Notes: generated by a model not told the origin, from the sequence alone. A DNA stretch of 18,575 nt from Baffinella frigidus (GCA_026770585.1 MU647613.1:25825-44399), one strand, 5' to 3'. Numbered from the stretch's first letter, positions 6,500 to 12,900 are shown. Made by a program: numbers and translations.

Positions 6500-6710
6500 G
6501 ATCAAATGATGTCCCCGGACTAGCTTTTCTCCCAGTACTCGGAGCGTGCCCCATCACGCAAGAGCGTTCGTGGGGGTCCTTTTAAAAAAAACGTACCAGG
6601 GTACGCTTGTTGACTTTTAAAACCCGCTGCCTTGCGGGGGAATTGACTTTTGGTGACCCCTTCGAAGACTCTGGCGTGGCAGGCTCGCTCCCTGGAGGGC
6701 TCATAACCCC
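6500..6710 (+). repeat. Inverted duplicate 1, left member
   Basis: Includes M1 and about 50 bp of each flank. The reverse complement lies at 8609-8827, with flanks GATGTCCCCGGACTAGC and GGAGGGCTCATAA also conserved, so a larger piece than the MITE was copied. Confidence 0.75.
6552..6679 (-). mobile_element. MITE-like element M1
   Basis: The right end CTTCGAAGACTCTGGCGTGG is typical. The left end CACGCAAGAGCGTTCGTGGGGG is altered. It carries GTTGACTTTTAAAACCC and AATTGACTTTTGG as in M2 and M4, and the stem GTACCAGGGTAC. Confidence 0.7.
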
Positions 6711-6769
6711 GCCCGGAATGAACAACTCTTCAAACCCCGCACGCTCCTACTTCGTCCTCTTATGAATTA
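6711..6769 (-). pseudogene. Partial copy of the 6403-6476 exon (right direct repeat)
   Basis: The minus strand reads ERAGFEELFIPG behind GAAGTAG|GAG, then runs into the 6500-6710 insert. Confidence 0.5.
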
Positions 6770-6945
6770 GGGTTTAGGGTTTGGGGTTTATGGTTCTCTT
6801 ATGAATTAGGGTTTAGGGTTTGGGGTTTATGGTTTACGGTTTGGGGTTTAGGGTTTAGGGTTTGGGGTTTGGGGTTCAGGGTTTGGGGTTTAGGGTTGAG
6901 GGTTTGGGGTTTAGGGTTCAGGGTATAGGGTTTAGGGTATAGGGT

Positions 6946-6977
<32 letters not shown>

Positions 6978-7027
6978 GGTGTAGGGTTTAGGGTGTAGGG
7001 TTCAGGGTTCAGGGTTTAGGGTTTATC
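6766..7027 (+). repeat. Degenerate telomere-like TTTAGGG array
   Basis: Mixed units TTTAGGG, TTTGGGG, TTCAGGG and TTGAGGG in one orientation for about 260 bp. Interstitial, with unique sequence on both sides. Confidence 0.85.
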
Positions 7028-7056
7028 AAGGGTTTAGTGCTCCATCCACATAATAA

Positions 7057-7200
7057 TTGCTTGGCGTCGACGTCCCTCCACGCGGCCGAACCAGTCTCGC
7101 GGCCGAGCCAGTCTCGCGGCCGAACCAGTCTCGCGGCCGAGCAAGTCTTGCGTCGCATCAGCGAGGTGGCCACGGAGGGCTCGTGGGGGGGTTTTGGGCT
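7057..7200 (-). CDS. Weak candidate exon containing a 17-nt minisatellite
   Basis: The minus strand reads EPSVATSLMRRKTCSAAR then four imperfect translations of a 17-nt repeat (CGCGGCCGARCCAGTCT at 7079-7148) and WRDVDAKQ. An open plus-strand frame also exists (RRISEVATEGSWGGFG). The bias does not settle the strand. The repeat is certain, the coding claim is not. Confidence 0.2.
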
Positions 7201-7379
7201 AAAAGTGGACAAACGACGGAACAAACGGCTCCAAGAAAGCGCTAATGGCTCCAAGAACGCGCTTGGAATACCCTACTCAAGAGCCTGGCGTGGTGTGCAC
7301 GGGGGAGGGCGCAGGGCTGGGTAATAAGAACACGGTATTGGGAATTGGCGATATTCAGCAAACGGTACGGGGGCTCTTC

Positions 7380-7542
7380 CCACACTGCGGACTTCGAAGG
7401 AAATTTCGGCCCATTATGGGCCGAGTTTCCGTTTATCGGGTTATTCAGAATCTCCCCTATGTCCCTACGGGTTGCCTACCGTAGGGTCCTAGGTCTTATC
7501 GTTTAGGGGTTATTCAGAATCTCTCCGAAGCGCGCTGTGAGG
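7380..7542 (+). mobile_element. Element B3, diverged
   Basis: The left end CCACACTGCGGACTTCGAAGG and right end CCGAAGCGCGCTGTGAGG have several changes. The TTACC segment is replaced by GTTATTCAGAATCTCC, copied from its own right side (7508-7522). The core CCTACGG...CCGTAGGGTCCTAGG is intact. Confidence 0.75.
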
Positions 7543-7546
7543 TTTG

Positions 7547-7683
7547 GCGGCGGAGGAAGTCATGAGGTTCCCGGCCTTTGGAGTCAGCTTATGAACAGAG
7601 CATAACCTATTCAGGGTAGGGGTAGGGGCGCTGTCTTGGCCTCGACTTCCTTCCAGGCTGAGGAAAGCTCAGGTCACAAGCCA
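7547..7683 (-). pseudogene. Two decayed copies of the 8202-8303 exon in a ~96-bp tandem unit
   Basis: The minus strand gives SSAWKEVEAK (7635-7664) and KAGNLMTSSAA (7547-7581). The segment GCTTATGAACAGAGCATA (7587-7604) recurs as GCTTATCAATAGAGCATA (7684-7701), marking a tandem duplication interrupted in its second unit by B4. Confidence 0.55.
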
Positions 7684-7738
7684 GCTTATCAATAGAGCAT
7701 ACGCCACCACCACTATTCGGGCTGGGGGCGCTTCCTTA

Positions 7739-7899
7739 CCACACAGCGGGCTACGAGGGGATTTTCGGGTTCTGAGAGCCCGAGTTTCCGTTACCTTATC
7801 CGTAAGAAGCCCCCTATATCTCTACGGGTTGCCTACCGTAGGATCCTACGTCTTATCGCTCAGGGGTCATTCAAAATCCCTTCGAAGTCCGCTGTGTGG
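7739..7899 (+). mobile_element. Element B4, 161 bp
   Basis: CCACACAGCGGGCTACGAGG and CTTCGAAGTCCGCTGTGTGG ends. Its inner stem CGGGTTCTGAGAGCCCG replaces the CGGCCC/GGGCCG of B1 and remains paired. Inserted in a tandem unit whose other copy (7588-7640) supplies the empty site. Confidence 0.85.
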
Positions 7900-7913
7900 A
7901 AGGGGGGCTTTTC

Positions 7914-7979
7914 CTTGGCCTCGACTTCCTTCCAGGCGGCCGACGAAGTCTTGAGTCTCCCGACTTTCAAGGTGTCGCG
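7914..7979 (-). pseudogene. Partial copy of the 8202-8303 exon
   Basis: The minus strand reads RDTLKVGRLKTSSAAWKEVE then AK, followed by GAAAAGCCCCCC exactly as in the better copy. The 5' half of the exon is missing. Confidence 0.55.
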
Positions 7980-7983
7980 TATT

Positions 7984-8186
7984 GCTAGTCAGCAAACGGT
8001 AATTAGCAGACGGTAAGTCGCTAATGGTATTGGTAGTTAGCAATCCGTATTGGTAGTTAGCAATCGGTATTGGTAGTTAGCAAACGGTAATTAGCAAACG
8101 GTAATTCGCTAACGGTATCGGTAATTAGCAAACGGCATTGGTAGTTAGCAAACGGTATCGGTAATTAGCAAACGGTATTAGTAGTC
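7984..8186 (+). repeat. TTAGCAAACGGTA minisatellite
   Basis: About 12 imperfect units of TAGTTAGCAAACGGTATTGG and TAATTAGCAAACGG. No coding value. Confidence 0.9.
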
Positions 8187-8201
8187 AGAGGGGGGCTTTT
8201 C

Positions 8202-8303
8202 CTGGGCCTCGACTTCCTTCCAGGCGGAAGAGGACATCTTGAGCCTCCCGGCTTTTGAGTTGTCGCGCAGCACGGATAGGTACACCGAGAACAGCGCGTC
8301 GAA
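8202..8303 (-). CDS. Candidate exon, 34 codons (best of about five copies)
   Basis: After an acceptor-like TTACACCAG the minus strand reads FDALFSVYLSVLRDNSKAG, RLKM, SSSAWKEVEA-Q: exactly 102 nt to CAG|GAAAAG, where a canonical GT is absent. LFSVYLSVLR is amphipathic and could be part of an alpha-solenoid or nucleolar-complex-like helix, but this is only a resemblance. Copies at 7547-7581, 7635-7664, 7914-7979 and 8479-8541 carry matching peptides with conservative changes (FDAVFSVYLSVLRDTSKVG), as expected from a real exon. Confidence 0.5.
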
Positions 8304-8311
8304 CTGGTGTA

Positions 8312-8476
8312 AGGGATTTAAGGTTTAGGAGGGGGTTAGTGTTTTGAGGGCTTTAAGGTTTAAGGGTTTTAAGGGCTTTAAGGTTTTAAGGGTTTGAAGG
8401 TTTGAAGGTTTCAGGGTTTTAAGGGTTTTAAGGGTTTAAGGGCTTCAAGGTTAAGGGGTTTAAGGGTTTTAAGGTG
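8312..8476 (+). repeat. Degenerate GGGTTTTAAGGG array
   Basis: Units such as TTTAAGGGTTTTAAGG and TTTGAAGG, related to the telomere-like arrays. Lies between two exon copies. Confidence 0.85.
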
Positions 8477-8478
8477 TT

Positions 8479-8541
8479 AAGTCTCCCGACTTTCGAGGTG
8501 TCGCGCAGCACTGAGAGGTACACCGAGAACACCGCGTCGAA
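8479..8541 (-). pseudogene. Second copy of the 5' half of the 8202-8303 exon
   Basis: Acceptor-like CTTGGTAG then FDAVFSVYLSVLRDTSKVG-RL, breaking into the TTAAGG array. The frame is intact over 21 codons. Confidence 0.5.
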
Positions 8542-8548
8542 CTACCAA

Positions 8549-8612
8549 GGGTTTAGGGTTTAAAGTTGACGGGTCAGGGTTGAGGGTTGAGGGAATAGGG
8601 GTTAGGGGTTAT
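8549..8612 (+). repeat. Short TTTAGGG/TTGAGGG/GGTTAGGG array
   Basis: Mixed seven- and eight-base G-rich units ending at inverted duplicate 1. Confidence 0.7.
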
Positions 8613-8827
8613 GGGGTTATGAGCCCTCCAGGGCGCGAGCCTGCCACGCCAGAGTCTTCGAAGGGGTCGCCAAAAGTCAATTCCCCCGCAAGGCAGTGGT
8701 TTTCAAAAGTCAACAAGCGTACCCTGGTACACTTTTAAAAAATTGACCCCCACGAACACTGTGGCGTGGCGTGGTGGGGCACGCTCCGAGTACTGGGAGA
8801 AACGCTAGTCCGGGGACATCATTTGGT
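8609..8827 (-). repeat. Inverted duplicate 1, right member
   Basis: Reverse complement of 6500-6710, including M2 and both flanks. It ends two bases before element S. Confidence 0.75.
8644..8769 (+). mobile_element. MITE-like element M2, 126 bp
   Basis: CCACGCCAGAGTCTTCGAAG at the left. The right end reads CCACGCCACAGTGTTCGTGG on the minus strand. Better preserved than its duplicate M1. Confidence 0.8.
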
Positions 8828-8828
8828 C

Positions 8829-8922
8829 CAATCAAAATGGGCAACACATTTTACTACACATAAGGCTCATACTAGTGATAGTGAAGAATTTTAAAGTAAA
8901 CTTCGTCGCCCATTTTCAATTG
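8829..8922. mobile_element. MITE-like element S, 94 bp
   Basis: Inverted ends CAATCAAAATGGGCAAC and GTCGCCCATTTTCAATTG. The interior TTTACTACACATAAGG...ACTAGTGATAG resembles the middle of families H and I. Confidence 0.6.
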
Positions 8923-8939
8923 AATTATTGTCCCGGAGA

Positions 8940-9077
8940 CCACTTAGCAGCCAACGGGGGCGTCACGGATACTGTCCATCTCAACTACTTGTACTAGAAT
9001 CTTATCCATTGCCCGGGAACCTAACTGGAATTTCGCCTTGAATTCAAGGCGAAACGGAATCGGCCGCTGCTAAGTAG
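8940..9077 (-). mobile_element. MITE-like element F3, 138 bp
   Basis: CCACTTAGCAG and CTGCTAAGTAG ends, with a perfect internal stem TTTCGCCTTGAA/TTCAAGGCGAAA. Its first 88 bases and 24 bp of left flank are repeated inverted at 9945-10058. Confidence 0.8.
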
Positions 9078-9085
9078 TTGGGCGA

Positions 9086-9107
9086 GAGAGAGAGAGAGAG
9101 AGAGAGA
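9086..9107 (+). repeat. (GA)n microsatellite
   Basis: Eleven GA units. Confidence 0.95.
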
Positions 9108-9210
9108 CTCGGCCGCAGCTAAGTGGAAAGCGCGTCGAAGTGCGCAGGAGGAACGACTTTCAAAGGATTTTCGACTCTCAAACGACTTTCAAACCCAACC
9201 CCAAACCCTG

Positions 9211-9348
9211 CCACACGGTGGGCTTCAAAGGTTTCGGGACCCCTAGATTTAGCGGTAACGTGACCAAATGTGCATTAGAAAAAACTCAAAGTTAATTGCC
9301 TACAGGGTAAGTTGACTTTTGATGAAATTTCCGTAGTCCACCGTGTGG
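9211..9348. mobile_element. MITE-like element Q, 138 bp
   Basis: Ends CCACACGGTGGGCTTCAAAGG and CCGTAGTCCACCGTGTGG. The pattern CCACACNNNGGRCTWC is shared with family B, so Q is probably a B relative. The interior has GTAACGTGACCAAATG, as in family A. Confidence 0.65.
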
Positions 9349-9538
9349 AAGGGTCGAAGGGCACAGACGGAGTGGGACCTTTCGGCCTTTCAGAATGCAC
9401 GGAATCTAAGCATCGTCGGACACAAAGCCTGCCCGCAGGACCAAGACAAATCTTTCACCCCCGAACTCCAAACCGTAAACCGTATGGATCACGTGCAAGA
9501 AACAGGCGTGAGTTGTGTTTGTCTCTGTGGAGCGGTAC
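9349..9538. other. No confident gene
   Basis: Both strands have ORFs of 60-130 aa here, but codon use is uneven and none has a recognisable domain. A short minus block after GGGCAG (9400-9440) could be an exon remnant. Confidence 0.4.
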
Positions 9539-9663
9539 CCACGCCAGACTGGAGGAGGGGGCTGGATTTTTTAACCCGCCGATTTCGGCGGGTTTGACTT
9601 TTGAAAACAATTGCCCTGAGGGAAGATTGACTTTTGGCAACCACTTCGAAGACTCTGGCGTGG
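9539..9663. mobile_element. MITE-like element M4, 125 bp
   Basis: Ends CCACGCCAGACT and GACTCTGGCGTGG, the inner stem AACCCGCCGATTTCGGCGGGTT (11-bp arms with no loop, one mismatch), and GATTGACTTTTGGCAACC. Same length as M3. Confidence 0.8.
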
Positions 9664-9733
9664 ACAGGGAGAAAAGTGCTTCCCAGCCCCTAAACTCTAA
9701 ACCCTAACAGCAGGACCACGCACCGTGTCCGTT

Positions 9734-9894
9734 CCACACAGCGGACTTCGGAGGGATTTTGAATAACCCCTAAGCGATCAGACCTAGGACCCTACGGTAG
9801 GCAACCCGTAGGGACATAGGGGGTTTCCTACAGACAAGGTAACGGACACTCGGCCCAAAATGGGCCGAAAATCCCTTGGAAGTCCGCTGTGTGG
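9734..9894 (-). mobile_element. Element B5, 161 bp, with possible 3-bp target duplication
   Basis: CCACACAGCGGACTTCGGAGG and CTTGGAAGTCCGCTGTGTGG. Flanked by GTT (9731-9733) and GTT (9895-9897). Core CCTAGGACCCTACGGTAGG intact. Confidence 0.85.
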
Positions 9895-9897
9895 GTT

Positions 9898-9939
9898 AAC
9901 ATCCTGCACGCTGCGGGCCGAGGCATCCTGAATAGCCTG
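9898..9939 (-). CDS. Weak exon fragment
   Basis: The minus strand after GCTCAG reads AIQDASARSVQD. The end GTGCAG|GATG resembles the acceptor of the 1204-1284 exon. Too short to assign. Confidence 0.2.
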
Positions 9940-9944
9940 AGCAA

Positions 9945-10033
9945 TCGGTTAGGTTCCCGGGCAATTGATAAGATTCTAGTACAAATAGTTGAGATGGACA
10001 GTATCCGTGACGCCCCCGTTGGCTGCTAAGTGG
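9945..10033 (+). mobile_element. Truncated F element in inverted duplicate 2
   Basis: Keeps GGTTAGGTTCCCGGGCAATT to CTGCTAAGTGG but lacks the left third. With its right flank GTCTCCGGGACAATAATTC it is a near-exact inverted copy of 8917-9027 (about three mismatches in 110). Confidence 0.75.
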
Positions 10034-10059
10034 TCTCCGGGACAATAATTCAATTGAAT

Positions 10060-10167
10060 TGCCGAAGAGCCTGCATAACCTGTTGAAGAGCCTGAAGAAT
10101 AACCTGTGTGAAGAATAACCTGACTGGTGCAATAACCTGTCTGGTGTTGACGTCAACACCAAACAGG
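10060..10167 (-). repeat. Tandem donor-like CAGGTTATT repeats ending in a 32-nt palindrome
   Basis: Read on the minus strand: CAG-GTTATTGCACCAGT, CAG-GTTATTCTTCACA, CAG-GTTATTCTT, CAG-GCTCTTCAA, CAG-GTTATG, a series of copies of the 10227-10322 exon donor. At 10136-10167 an inverted join gives CCTGTCTGGTGTTGAC/GTCAACACCAAACAGG, one mismatch and no loop. Confidence 0.6.
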
Positions 10168-10226
10168 TCATTGCTTACATGGCGGCAGTGTTGGTAGTAA
10201 TAAAGGTCTCACGCGCTGAAAATAAC

Positions 10227-10322
10227 CTGTTTGGTGTTGACGACGAGGCGCTCCCTTTTCGGCGCCCATTCCGGGTCCCGTTCCTTCGACTCCGGCGCCT
10301 TCAGAAACTTGCCTTCGCGCGT
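10227..10322 (-). CDS. Candidate internal exon, 32 codons, phase 0
   Basis: Acceptor-like GTGGACCGCAG (10323-10333) and donor-like CAG|GTTATTTTC bound exactly 96 nt. The minus strand reads TRE-GKFLKAPESKERDPEW-APKRERLVVNTKQ, a basic/acidic peptide with strong GC3 bias that ends at both junctions. The donor end is multiplied at 10060-10167 in direct and inverted copies. Upstream is a B-element fragment (10347-10423) adjoining an M-like terminus CCACGCCAGAT (10330-10340). Family unknown. Confidence 0.55.
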
Positions 10323-10346
10323 CTGCGGTCCACGCCAGATCATAAG

Positions 10347-10423
10347 CTTCGGGTCATTTCGGGCCGAGTTTCCGTTACCTTATCCGTAGGAACCCCCCTA
10401 TGTCCCTACGGGTTGCCTACTGT
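10347..10423 (+). mobile_element. Family B internal fragment
   Basis: GGGCCGAGTTTCCGTTACC through CCCTACGGGTTGCCTACTGTA, without CCACACAGCGG ends. One base of the core palindrome is changed. Confidence 0.7.
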
Positions 10424-10437
10424 ATTTGCACCGCAGA

Positions 10438-10489
10438 CCCAGCATGCCAAAATGAGAAGAGTCTGTCAACCCGAGTGAGGCAGAGCTAG
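10438..10489 (+). mobile_element. G-family right-end fragment
   Basis: GTCAACCCGAGTGAGGCAGAGCTAG matches the G terminus. Its inner part is the inverse of 2099-2113. Confidence 0.4.
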
Positions 10490-10502
10490 ACGGTCCCGAC
10501 AA

Positions 10503-10652
10503 ATCTAATCTCGAAAGATAACTGAACCAGTTCCCTAATTCGCGTTTCCATTTAATAAGGAGGCCGCATTAAATTTACTGTGCCCTGACTAATTTCTCCT
10601 ATTTAACCTCCTATTGAAGAGGAACTGATTCAGTTATCTTCCGAGATGAAAT
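10503..10652. mobile_element. MITE-like element K, about 150 bp
   Basis: Inverted ends of 31 bp: ATCTAATCTCGAAAGATAAC-TGAACCAGTTCC against GGAACTGATTCAGTTATC-TTCCGAGATGAAAT, with about four mismatches. Confidence 0.65.
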
Positions 10653-10690
10653 CAGGATGCGCGGCGGGACACGATCTGCCAAATCTCATC

Positions 10691-10801
10691 TGGAAACGGA
10701 TTCAATCAACATTACTACACGTTTGCTTTAATATTACTAATAATGATCGTTATGCGTAGTAAATTTCATTGAACCAAGTTTATAAATTAAAAGTGTTTCC
10801 A
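10691..10801 (-). mobile_element. Element H2, 111 bp
   Basis: Ends TGGAAACGGATTCAAT and AATTAAAAGTGTTTCCA. The flanks ATCTCAT/ATGAGAT extend the inverted repeat. Homologous to H1 (15863-15992) in reverse, lacking part of one terminus. Confidence 0.65.
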
Positions 10802-10833
10802 CATGAGATCCGGACGCCCCTCTGGACACGATG

Positions 10834-10995
10834 CCTAGCTCTGTCCCACTTAGATTTGGGCTCCCAATAAATTCGCCCCCCCCCTCCCCGAAATTTCACG
10901 GGTGAATTTTGACACCCCCCCATGAAATTCACCTGTGAAATTTGGGGGGGGGGCAATTTTATGGGGAGCCCAAATCTAAGTGGGACAGAGCTAGG
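10834..10995. mobile_element. Foldback element G1, 162 bp, possible 3-bp duplication
   Basis: About 38-bp arms CCTAGCTCTGTCCCACTTAG-ATTTGGGCTCCCAATAAA are inverted at the right end with two or three changes. The inner arms GAAATTTCACGGGTGAATTT / AAATTCACCTGTGAAATTT also pair, so nearly the whole element folds. Flanked by ATG (10831-10833 and 10996-10998). Confidence 0.85.
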
Positions 10996-11025
10996 ATGCG
11001 GCAAATGAGGACGTGCGTCCTACTG

Positions 11026-11217
11026 AACCTCCGTGGCGTGCCTTTTGAATCCTATCCAGGGTCTCGAAGGGGCCGTAACGTGACCACATTTTTGAACGAA
11101 ATTTCGTTGATCGTGTCCAATTTCAATCTTTCTTCTTGACAAAATGGCTGACCGTGTCCAATTTCATTAATGATCGTGTGGATTTCGAAAATATTGGGTC
11201 GGCACGCCACGGAGGTT
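11026..11217. mobile_element. Element U, 192 bp, 17-bp perfect inverted ends
   Basis: AACCTCCGTGGCGTGCC (11026-11042) and GGCACGCCACGGAGGTT (11201-11217). The interior has three GATCGTGTCC/GACCGTGTCC-like repeats and GTAACGTGACCACA. The GGACACGATC word continues outside (11230-11275, also 10668 and 10822). Confidence 0.7.
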
Positions 11218-11343
11218 GAGTGAGTAGTCTGGACACGATCGGCGGAATCAGGACACACGCCCGGACACGATCCGGAAAATCAGGACACGTGCGATCACCG
11301 GGTGTGGGGCCCCTAAACCCTGACCCGTATGGGATGGACACAT

Positions 11344-11485
11344 TTATCCGGGGAAACCTATGTTTTTTTCATTTGATGGCAATGAAAAAACTACTACACA
11401 ATTCGTTCTTACTAGTAATATTAAATCATTCGTGTAGTAATTTTCATGAGAGTCAAATGAAAGAAAAATAGGTTTCCCCGGATAA
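11344..11485 (+). mobile_element. Element I1, 142 bp
   Basis: TTATCCGGGGAAACCTA and TAGGTTTCCCCGGATAA, 17-bp perfect inverted ends, with further pairing of TTTTTCATTTGA/TCAAATGAAAG. The middle reads CTACTACACAATTCG...ACTAGTAATATT...CGTGTAGTAATTTT. On the minus strand it starts seven bases after the 11492-11572 exon. Confidence 0.85.
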
Positions 11486-11491
11486 AGATGC

Positions 11492-11572
11492 CTGGGGGAG
11501 GTCGATGGAGAGCAGATCGAGGCGTGGGTCGGAGTGCGCGTTGCCTCCCACGATGTCCCACGTCTCTTCGAT
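11492..11572 (-). CDS. Candidate internal exon, 27 codons
   Basis: Acceptor-like CGTTTCCAG (11573-11581), then IEET-WDIVGGNAHSDPRLDLL-SIDLPQ: 81 nt ending CAG|GCATCT, a possible GC donor directly before element I1. Strong GC3 bias. The frame is also open for nine codons upstream of the AG. A partial copy at 11652-11692 has the same AG junction but a stop after IEETWDIV. Family unknown. Confidence 0.5.
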
Positions 11573-11594
11573 CTGGAAACGCGTTTCGGGGTTA

Positions 11595-11646
11595 AGGTAT
11601 TGAGATTGGGGTTTGGGGATTGGGGATTGGATTTGGGGGGTTGGAG
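11595..11646 (+). repeat. GGGGATTGGGG-type G-rich repeat
   Basis: Short degenerate telomere-like tract between the two exon copies. Confidence 0.7.
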
Positions 11647-11651
11647 TTTGG

Positions 11652-11692
11652 GAGTGCGCGTTCCCTCACACGATGTCCCACGTCTCTTCGAT
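11652..11692 (-). pseudogene. Broken copy of the 11492-11572 exon
   Basis: Acceptor-like CGTCGGCAG then IEETWDIV, stop, GNAHS. Sequence identity begins exactly at the splice-like AG and ends in the GGGTTTGGGG array. Confidence 0.55.
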
Positions 11693-11867
11693 CTGCCGAC
11701 GCGTTGAAGGTTAGGGTATGGGCCGCTATCGAGGCAACTGGGGGTTCATTTGAACAGCCAGAGCGGAAATCCGGTCGTGGCTTTTTCATTTTAAAAGTAC
11801 ATTTCCCTGAGGATTCAGGTGAAAGTTTTTAAACCCCTTAAAATTTGAATCAAGTCCTCGCTCATTC

Positions 11868-11980
11868 GCGGTTTGGGGGTTGGACATTGGGGTTTGGGGG
11901 TCGGGGTGAGGGGTGAGGGGTGAGGAGTTCAGGGTTTGGGGGTGGGGGGTGAGGGGTGAGGGGTAAAGGGTGAGGGGTGA
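11868..11980 (+). repeat. GGGGTGA/GGGTTTGG array
   Basis: Units of GGGGTGAGGGGTGAG and GGTTTGGGG, about 110 bp. Confidence 0.8.
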
Positions 11981-11985
11981 ACAGG

Positions 11986-12134
11986 CAGGTTTAATCCGGG
12001 GAAATGTTTAACTTCAAATAAAATGGCTCCCTATTTGTTCATAGGAGTTGGACGAAGGTTAATTAGGGCCCTAGGTCAATGTAACTAGGACCAGAACCCG
12101 GTTTGATAGGACATTTTCTTTGAAATTAAACCTG
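11986..12134. mobile_element. Possible element J, 149 bp
   Basis: CAGGTTTAAT and ATTAAACCTG ends with partly paired GAAATGT/ACATTTTC inside them. The centre has TAGGGCCCTAGGTCA and CTAGGACC, resembling the CCTAGG module of B and C elements. Confidence 0.45.
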
Positions 12135-12173
12135 TTCCTAGATGAGGTTATCGGCCGTGGTGCTGCACGCATT

Positions 12174-12296
12174 CCTAGCTCTGCCTGAGTTTTATTCTGG
12201 CTCGTCCTCAAGGCTTTCTATTCGCCCTTTTGTACGGGATTTATGTTTTTAAATCCGTGTAAGGACGTGCCAGGATAAAACTCAGACAGAGCTAGG
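12174..12296. mobile_element. Element G2, 123 bp
   Basis: CCTAGCTCTGCCTGAGTTTTATTC and its inverse at the right (GATAAAACTCAGACAGAGCTAGG), with ACGTCCT/AGGACGT also paired. The terminus is the same as G1 but the subterminal sequence differs. Confidence 0.8.
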
Positions 12297-12366
12297 GTTC
12301 ATAGCGGGGCTTGCAGGGCTTTGGCGTGCTCCTCTCGAAATGCTGGCGCACGCCAAATGCAGTATT

Positions 12367-12507
12367 CTAGCTCCGCATCAGTTGGGCGACCTGACTTTTC
12401 TTAAGTCTACATGCTGGGTGTGCGGTACAAACCCGTTAAAATTGGGAGAGGGAAAGACCCCGGGCTCACCAAATTGGTGAGCCCAGATAGACTGAGACAG
12501 AGGTAGG
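12367..12507. mobile_element. Degenerate element G4, about 141 bp
   Basis: The right 55 bp match 2173-2227 and include GGGCTCACCAA-A-TTGGTGAGCCC (12462-12484), a perfect 11-bp-arm palindrome. The left CTAGCTCCGCATCAGT is a poor terminus. Confidence 0.55.
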
Positions 12508-12539
12508 TATTTGCTAACAACGTACACACCTACATACGA

Positions 12540-12620
12540 TCGGATCAGGATGCCTCGGCATCCTGGTCGTCCGCCCCACCGCGTTCGCAGGGCGTCCAGA
12601 ATATACGGTGGGGTATGCAG
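12540..12620 (-). CDS. Weak candidate exon
   Basis: The minus strand reads TPPYILDALRTRWGG then RPGCRGIL. It lies downstream of the 12718-12900 block in the same orientation. A small CAGGATGCC/GGCATCCTG hairpin sits at 12546-12565. Splice sites unclear. Confidence 0.3.
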
Positions 12621-12717
12621 GGTCGCGCTACAGGCTGCAGCGTGTAGGGTTGGGGAAATTGAGCTCAAAACTGGAGAACGGTGCACGATTGGGGTTTGTG
12701 GGGGGTTCAAGGCCCAC

Positions 12718-12900
12718 CGTTTTGGCGTCCCGCTTCCAGCTACTGTCCGACATGGCCCGTACCCGCGCCCACCCGGTGACGTGCTTCGGGATTTCAAACC
12801 CGTCCACGTTCACCATCCCCTTCTCCAAACCTCGCAACGGCCCCGAATCCCAGGATTTGGCGTCTTGGCGCTGGCTGGATCCGTGCACGTTCATGTGCGT
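12718..12900 (-). CDS. Candidate exon of unknown protein, longest coding block
   Basis: After an acceptor-like GGCTGCTGAG the minus strand is open: HMNVHGSSQRQDAKSWDSG, then PLR, GLEKGMVNVDGFEIPKHVTG, then WARVRAMSDSSWKRDAKT, to a donor-like ACG|GTGGGCC at 12711-12720. The GC3 and residue mix are protein-like and there are no repeats. The overlapping 334-codon plus-strand ORF (12511-13515) runs on through a repeat family and a purine tract, so I take it as a shadow. Family not recognised; likely the same gene as the blocks at 12903-13060 and 11492-11572. Confidence 0.5.

Noticed and set aside
7984-8186. CRISPR or iteron array from regular TTAGCAAACGG spacing
   Set aside because: Units are contiguous and vary by slippage; no spacers and no associated genes.
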